A stretch of 9,170 nt of DNA from positions 1-9,170 of the forward strand of contig JASHTQ010000206.1 of NCBI GenBank assembly GCA_030040475.1. Direction: 5' to 3'. Shown here piece by piece: positions 5,909-9,170 of the stretch (position 1 is the first letter of the stretch; the number at the start of each line of letters is the position of its first letter). This DNA is from Streptosporangiaceae bacterium (GTDB lineage: Bacteria; Actinomycetota; Actinomycetes; Streptosporangiales; Streptosporangiaceae). The notes under the pieces were generated by a model. It saw nothing but the letters and a program-made list of their open reading frames with translations, was not told the DNA's origin and did not search any database. Position numbers and translations under genes: made by a program.

Positions 5909-6876
5909 GCCCGCACCGCCACCACCTCGCGCGCTGCGGACACGATCTTCTCCTCGTCCGGCAGGATGTACTGCTCCATCGGCTGGCTGTACGGCACGGT
6001 CGCATCCAGCGCCGTGACCTGCCTGACCGGCGCGCGCAGCGACGAAAACCCGTGCTCGGCGACCTCGGCGGCAATGATCGCGGAGGCCGACGCGTGCCGG
6101 GTCGCCTGGTCCACGAGCACCAGCCGGCCGGTCTTCCGCACCGAGTCCAGGATCGTCGCCAGGTCCAGCGGCACCAGCGTGCGCGGATCGATCACCTCCG
6201 CCGACACCCCCAGGGTCGCGAGCGCGTCCGCCGCCGCCAGCGCGCGACCCACCATCGCGCCGGTCGCCACGATCGTCACGTCGTCTCCCGCCCGGCGAAC
6301 GTCCGCCTGCCCGAACGGCACCAGGTACTCCCCCTCTGGCACATCTCCCTCCTCCAGCGTGAGCAGGTAATGGTGGAAGAAGCAGACCGGGTTGTCGTCC
6401 CTGATCGCGGTCGCCATCAGGCCCTTCGCGTCGGCCGGGGTGGCGGGCAGCGCGACCTTGAGCCCGGGGACGCCGGTGAACATGCCGTAGATGGAACCGG
6501 TGTGCTGGCCCGCCCAGCCGGCCGTGAACCCGTACCCGGCCTTCAGCACGAGCGGGACCGTGACCCGGCCGCCGCTCATGTACCGGAACCTCGGCGCCTC
6601 ATTCACCACCTGGTCCATGGCCACGAGCATGAACTCGGCCATGTACAGCTCGACTACCGGCCGGTAGCCGGCCAGCGCGGCCCCGATCGCCATCCCGATC
6701 TCCGCGGTCTCCGAGATCGGCGTGACCCGGACCCGGTCCGGCCCGAAGGCCTTGAGGAACTCGTCGTTCTCCGTGGTCGCGATGTTCTGCCCGAACAGCA
6801 GCACGCTGGGGTCCCGGTCCATCTCCTGCCTGATGGCCTCGTCGATCGCCGCGATATAGGGAAGCCGCCGACTCAT
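5905..6876 (-). CDS. 2-oxoacid/acetoin dehydrogenase E1 component, beta subunit
   Basis: This is the beta subunit of a TPP-dependent E1 decarboxylase of the pyruvate/branched-chain 2-oxoacid/acetoin dehydrogenase class, which forms an alpha2-beta2 tetramer with the gene upstream. The 323 residues match the usual length of about 325. Visible landmarks are FGPDRVRVTPISE at 44-56, with Glu56 in the place of the glutamate that activates TPP. They continue with GYRPVVELYMAEF at 70-82, AMDQVVNEAPRFRYMSGG at 86-103, QHTGS at 124-128, and PGLKV followed by TPADAKGL. The C-terminal transketolase domain is complete (for example EVIDPRTLVPLD). The start ATG has AGGAGG four bases before it, and the E1 alpha TAG stop is embedded in that ribosome site, so the two are tightly coupled. 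The substrate is not decided by sequence; no E2 or E3 gene is nearby. Confidence 0.92.
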   Translation of the reverse strand: MSRRLPYIAAIDEAIRQEMDRDPSVLLFGQNIATTENDEFLKAFGPDRVRVTPISETAEIGMAIGAALAGYRPVVELYMAEFMLVAMDQVVNEAPRFRYMSGGRVTVPLVLKAGYGFTAGWAGQHTGSIYGMFTGVPGLKVALPATPADAKGLMATAIRDDNPVCFFHHYLLTLEEGDVPEGEYLVPFGQADVRRAGDDVTIVATGAMVGRALAAADALATLGVSAEVIDPRTLVPLDLATILDSVRKTGRLVLVDQATRHASASAIIAAEVAEHGFSSLRAPVRQVTALDATVPYSQPMEQYILPDEEKIVSAAREVVAVRA

Positions 6877-6884
6877 GATCCCTC

Positions 6885-7919
6885 CTAGGCGTACACGTGC
6901 CGCAGCGCCTCGCCCGGCGCCGGATAGGGGCTGGCCAGCGCGAACTCCACCGCCGCGGCCATCTCATCGCGCACGTCGGCGGCCATCTCGTCCGCCGCCT
7001 CCTGCGTCAGCGCACCCGACGAGACCAGCCGGGACCTCATCCGCAGCAGCGGGTCGGCGCGCCGGGCCGCCTCGTACTCATCCGCAGCGCCGAACACCGC
7101 GACCGCCTCGTGCTCGGGGAAGTGCAGCGGAACCCCGGGCGGGGCGATGATGTTGCCGTGCGCGCTGAGCCGGTAGACCTTCGACTCCACCAGCGTGGGG
7201 CCCTCGCCGGAGCGGGCGCGGGCGACCGCCGCGCCCACCGCCTCGTGCACCGCCACCGGGTCCCCGCCGTCGACCGTCACCCCGGGCATCGAGAACGCCC
7301 TGGCCTTGACCGATAGCGGCTCGCCGGCCGCCGCGTTGGCGTCCTCCTGCTCGACGCGGGTGACCACGTTGTAGGAGTTGTTCTCCAGGACGTAGACGAT
7401 CGGCAGCTTCCACAGCGAGGCAATGTTCAGCGCCTCGGCGAACGCGCCCTGCTTGGAAGCCCCGTCGCCGAAGAAGCACAGCACCACCTGGCCCTGCCTG
7501 CGGACCTGGGCCGCGTAGGCGGCGCCGGTCGCCTGCGGTATGCCCTGCCCGACGATCCCCGAGGTGCCGAGGAATCCCCGCTCGGGGTCGGCCAGGTGCA
7601 TCGAGCCGCCGTAGCCGCCGCACAGCCCGGTCGCCCGGCCGTAGATCTCGGCCATCATCGCCCTGGCGTCGCTGCCGAGCACCAGCGGATAGCCGTGGCA
7701 CCGGTAGGTGGCCATCACCTGGTCGCCGGGCCGGAGCGTCGCAAGCGACCCGACGATCGACGCCTCCGCCCCGTCGGCCAGGTGGGTGTGGCCGCGGATG
7801 ACGCCGGGATGCTCGGTGAACGTCGCCTTGACCCGCTCCTCGAACTCCCTGATCCGCAGCATCTGCCGGTACATCCAGCCCAGACGCTCACCGTCCGGCC
7901 CATCCACCCGCGCGCTCAT
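6885..7919 (-). CDS. 2-oxoacid/acetoin dehydrogenase E1 component, alpha subunit
   Basis: This is the TPP-binding alpha subunit of the same E1 enzyme. The 344 residues are of normal length. The N-terminal helix LGWMYRQMLRIREFEERV is followed by GHTHLADGAEA at 43-53, RPGDQVMATYRCHGYPL at 63-79 and GLCGGYGGSMHLAD at 98-111. The TPP/Mg motif is GDG at 151-153 with NN at 180-181, the standard spacing. The later loop, usually YR..GHS..D, here reads YRLSAHGNIIAPPGVPLHF at 249-267: the histidine is kept (His254) but the Gly-His-Ser and following Asp are not. Start ATG 7919 has AGGAAGGGAG ahead of it with a 6-base gap. It stands 74 bases after the HAD gene and 8 bases before E1 beta. The altered loop may mark a substrate subfamily other than pyruvate. 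Confidence 0.9.
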   Translation of the reverse strand: MSARVDGPDGERLGWMYRQMLRIREFEERVKATFTEHPGVIRGHTHLADGAEASIVGSLATLRPGDQVMATYRCHGYPLVLGSDARAMMAEIYGRATGLCGGYGGSMHLADPERGFLGTSGIVGQGIPQATGAAYAAQVRRQGQVVLCFFGDGASKQGAFAEALNIASLWKLPIVYVLENNSYNVVTRVEQEDANAAAGEPLSVKARAFSMPGVTVDGGDPVAVHEAVGAAVARARSGEGPTLVESKVYRLSAHGNIIAPPGVPLHFPEHEAVAVFGAADEYEAARRADPLLRMRSRLVSSGALTQEAADEMAADVRDEMAAAVEFALASPYPAPGEALRHVYA

Positions 7920-7932
7920 CCCGCGCTCCCTT

Positions 7933-8049
7933 CCTCATCCACCTCCGTCGCCGCTGGCGGATCACCAGCAACTCGCCGAGCCCGCATGCTCCCTCATCCC
8001 GCCTCGGCCGCCTGCCGGCAGATTGCCAGCAGCTCGTCCACGCCCCGCA
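7933..8049. repeat. Degenerate tandem duplication of the HAD gene 3' end
   Basis: The spacer between the HAD and E1 alpha genes (7933-7986) resembles the last bases of the HAD coding sequence (7992-8049). Both begin CCTCATCC and contain an ACCAGCAACTCG or GCCAGCAGCTCG core before ending GCCC(C)GCA. Translated on the minus strand, the spacer copy gives GELLVIRQ where the gene has DELLAICRQ. The copies are clearly diverged, so this is an old duplication or partial gene relic. Confidence 0.5.
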
Positions 8050-8848
8050 CCGCCAGGTGCGGGCGGCGCGAGGCCGGCACGCCGTCGTAGGAGTCCGCGC
8101 CGCCGAGCCCGGTGCCGACCGCGATGGCCAGCGCCCGGCCGCGGTGCGCCATCGGCACCTCGAGCTCGGGATCGTCGCCCACCACCGCAAGCTGCGATGT
8201 CCTGGCGCCGAGCCGCTCCGCCGCGGCGCGCAGCGCGTCCAGCGACGGCTTGCCCACGATCCGCAGCCCGCAGCCGGTCAGCGACCTGATCATCGCCGCG
8301 ATGGCCCGTGACGTGCCCATCGCCCGCCCTCCGGCCACCGCGAAGAACGGCGTGTCCGAGCAGCTGTACAGCTCGGCACCGTCCCAGATCGCGTCGCAGG
8401 CCGCCTCGAGCGCCGGCATGGTGAACTCCGGGTACCAGCCCGCGAGCACGGCGTCCGCCCGCGCCCCGGGCTCCGGCGGCACGATCTCGATCCCCGCCTC
8501 CGCCAGCGGCTCGGTCAGCGTACGCTGCCCGAGCGCCATCACCCGCTTGACGCCCTGCCGGCCGAAGATCCTGACCGCGCTGCTGGCCGGCGTCATCACC
8601 GCCTCGTCGGGCAGCCCGAACCCGATCTCCCGCAGCAGCCCCGCGTACTGGTGTGGCGTCCGGGTCGTCCCGTTGGTGAACACGACGAACGGCACCCCCC
8701 GCGCCGTCGCCCAGCCGAGCATCTCGGCCGCCCCCGGCAGCGCTCGCATCCCGTGCCCGGTCCGCCCGCCGAGCACCAGCGTCCCGTCCATGTCGAACAC
8801 GAACCCCCGCACGCCCCGCAGCCGTTCGAGCACCCCGTCGTCAGTCAC
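7994..8848 (-). CDS. HAD-superfamily subfamily IIA phosphatase (NagD-like)
   Basis: This is a haloacid dehalogenase-type phosphohydrolase with the C2 cap of the NagD/4-nitrophenylphosphatase/phosphoglycolate phosphatase group. All four HAD motifs are present in 284 residues: motif I FDMDGTL with nucleophile Asp19 and Asp21, motif II FTNGTTRTP around Thr58/Asn59, motif III GKPS with Lys200, and motif IV VVGDDPELEV with Asp225/Asp226. The cap lies between motifs II and III (about 75-190). The start is GTG at 8848, which overlaps the stop of the upstream carboxyltransferase-like gene by 8 bases, so the two are co-translated. The substrate is unknown. In this setting it may remove phosphate from a pathway intermediate or a damaged side product, which is an inference from the operon only. 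Confidence 0.88.
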   Translation of the reverse strand: MTDDGVLERLRGVRGFVFDMDGTLVLGGRTGHGMRALPGAAEMLGWATARGVPFVVFTNGTTRTPHQYAGLLREIGFGLPDEAVMTPASSAVRIFGRQGVKRVMALGQRTLTEPLAEAGIEIVPPEPGARADAVLAGWYPEFTMPALEAACDAIWDGAELYSCSDTPFFAVAGGRAMGTSRAIAAMIRSLTGCGLRIVGKPSLDALRAAAERLGARTSQLAVVGDDPELEVPMAHRGRALAIAVGTGLGGADSYDGVPASRRPHLAVRGVDELLAICRQAAEAG

Positions 8849-9170
8849 CGGCCCCGCCCCCTCGCAGCTCGAGCCGGAACCCCGGCTTCTCCACCACCAG
8901 GCGCTCGGCCGGCGGCCGCGACCCGAGCTCCCGCAGCAGCCGCAGCACCGGCTGCACCTCCGGGTGGTAATGCCGCGGCGCGGGCCGCGCGGCGATCATC
9001 GCGTCCACTTCCTCGGCCGGCATGCCGAACCGCAGCAGCAGCTCCTCGTCGGATATCCCGCGCGGCAGCCGCTGCCGCAGTTCCGCCACCGACAGCGGCG
9101 GCGGCTCGGCCGCCAGCTCGCGCGCCCGCGGCCGGTCCAGGATCCGGTCAAGCACCCACGGCTCCACCGG
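8841..9170 (-). CDS. Carboxyltransferase-like protein (HMGL/PycB type), C-terminal part, 5' truncated
   Basis: The frame is open to the right edge, so the Met at 9167 is probably internal. The visible 109 or so residues resemble the tail of biotin-dependent carboxyltransferases of the pyruvate carboxylase subunit B/oxaloacetate decarboxylase alpha type. They contain PWVLDRILDRPRAREL, then LRQRLPRGISDEELLLRFGM and PAEEVDAMIAA, and a tail VVEKPGFRLELRGG. The 'SDEELLLR...P.E.VDAM' block is the feature I use to identify it. The catalytic TIM barrel with its metal ligands and carboxylation Lys lies outside the window, and no biotin-attachment AMKM motif is seen. The stop overlaps the HAD start. 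A different alpha-helical domain sharing this tail is possible. Confidence 0.6.
   Translation of the reverse strand, partial: PVEPWVLDRILDRPRARELAAEPPPLSVAELRQRLPRGISDEELLLRFGMPAEEVDAMIAARPAPRHYHPEVQPVLRLLRELGSRPPAERLVVEKPGFRLELRGGGAGD

Noticed and set aside
5021..6370. Long plus-strand open frame (449 codons) opposite the MDR and E1 beta genes
   Set aside because: It is an Arg/His/Pro-rich shadow of two well-conserved minus-strand genes, has no ribosome site and matches no family.

Overview
The window comes from a very GC-rich actinobacterium, probably a filamentous or soil-dwelling one. Third codon positions are strongly G/C-biased, intergenic sequence is GC-rich except for one short AT-rich patch, and the gene types fit: a DrrA/DrrB-like exporter, a long flavoprotein/Fe-S oxidoreductase tail, and an E1 alpha/beta operon. 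The genus cannot be named from the sequence.

Layout. (1) 3-884 (+) is the C-terminal CCG-domain part of an Fe-S oxidoreductase whose start lies off the left edge. (2) 885-1518 has no intact gene. It holds a minus-strand C-terminal remnant of an Lrp/AsnC regulator, a 9-bp GC repeat, and a plus-strand fragment that may be the tail of a membrane transporter; this looks like a deletion scar. (3) 1583-3396 (+) is a two-gene ABC-2 exporter operon, ATPase then permease, with overlapping stop and start codons. (4) 3383-3979 holds a minus-strand remnant of a CocE/NonD-type hydrolase, a 49-bp tandem duplication and a strong hairpin. (5) 3980-4525 (-) encodes a small secreted beta-rich protein with four cysteines and an aromatic loop at its end. 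(6) 4526-4803 is its AT-rich upstream region. (7) 4804-4963 is an array of five 32-bp repeats carrying palindromes; the last copy is a perfect 16-bp-arm hairpin. (8) 9170-4970 (-) reads as one operon: carboxyltransferase tail (partial), HAD-IIA phosphatase, 2-oxoacid dehydrogenase E1 alpha, E1 beta, and a quinone-oxidoreductase-like MDR enzyme.

How the parts work together. The minus-strand operon probably carries out oxidative conversion of a 2-oxoacid or acetoin-like substrate: E1 alpha and beta form the TPP-dependent heterotetramer, and the coupled MDR enzyme may handle a carbonyl or enone product. No E2 or E3 gene is in the window. The array just beyond the operon lies between it and the co-directional secreted-protein gene, and is best read as a multi-hairpin transcription terminator or insulator. 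The exporter is a self-contained module. The clearest candidates for something undescribed are the 32-bp palindrome array and the small secreted protein. The rest is recognisable metabolism and transport, plus gene decay in the two regions flanking the exporter.
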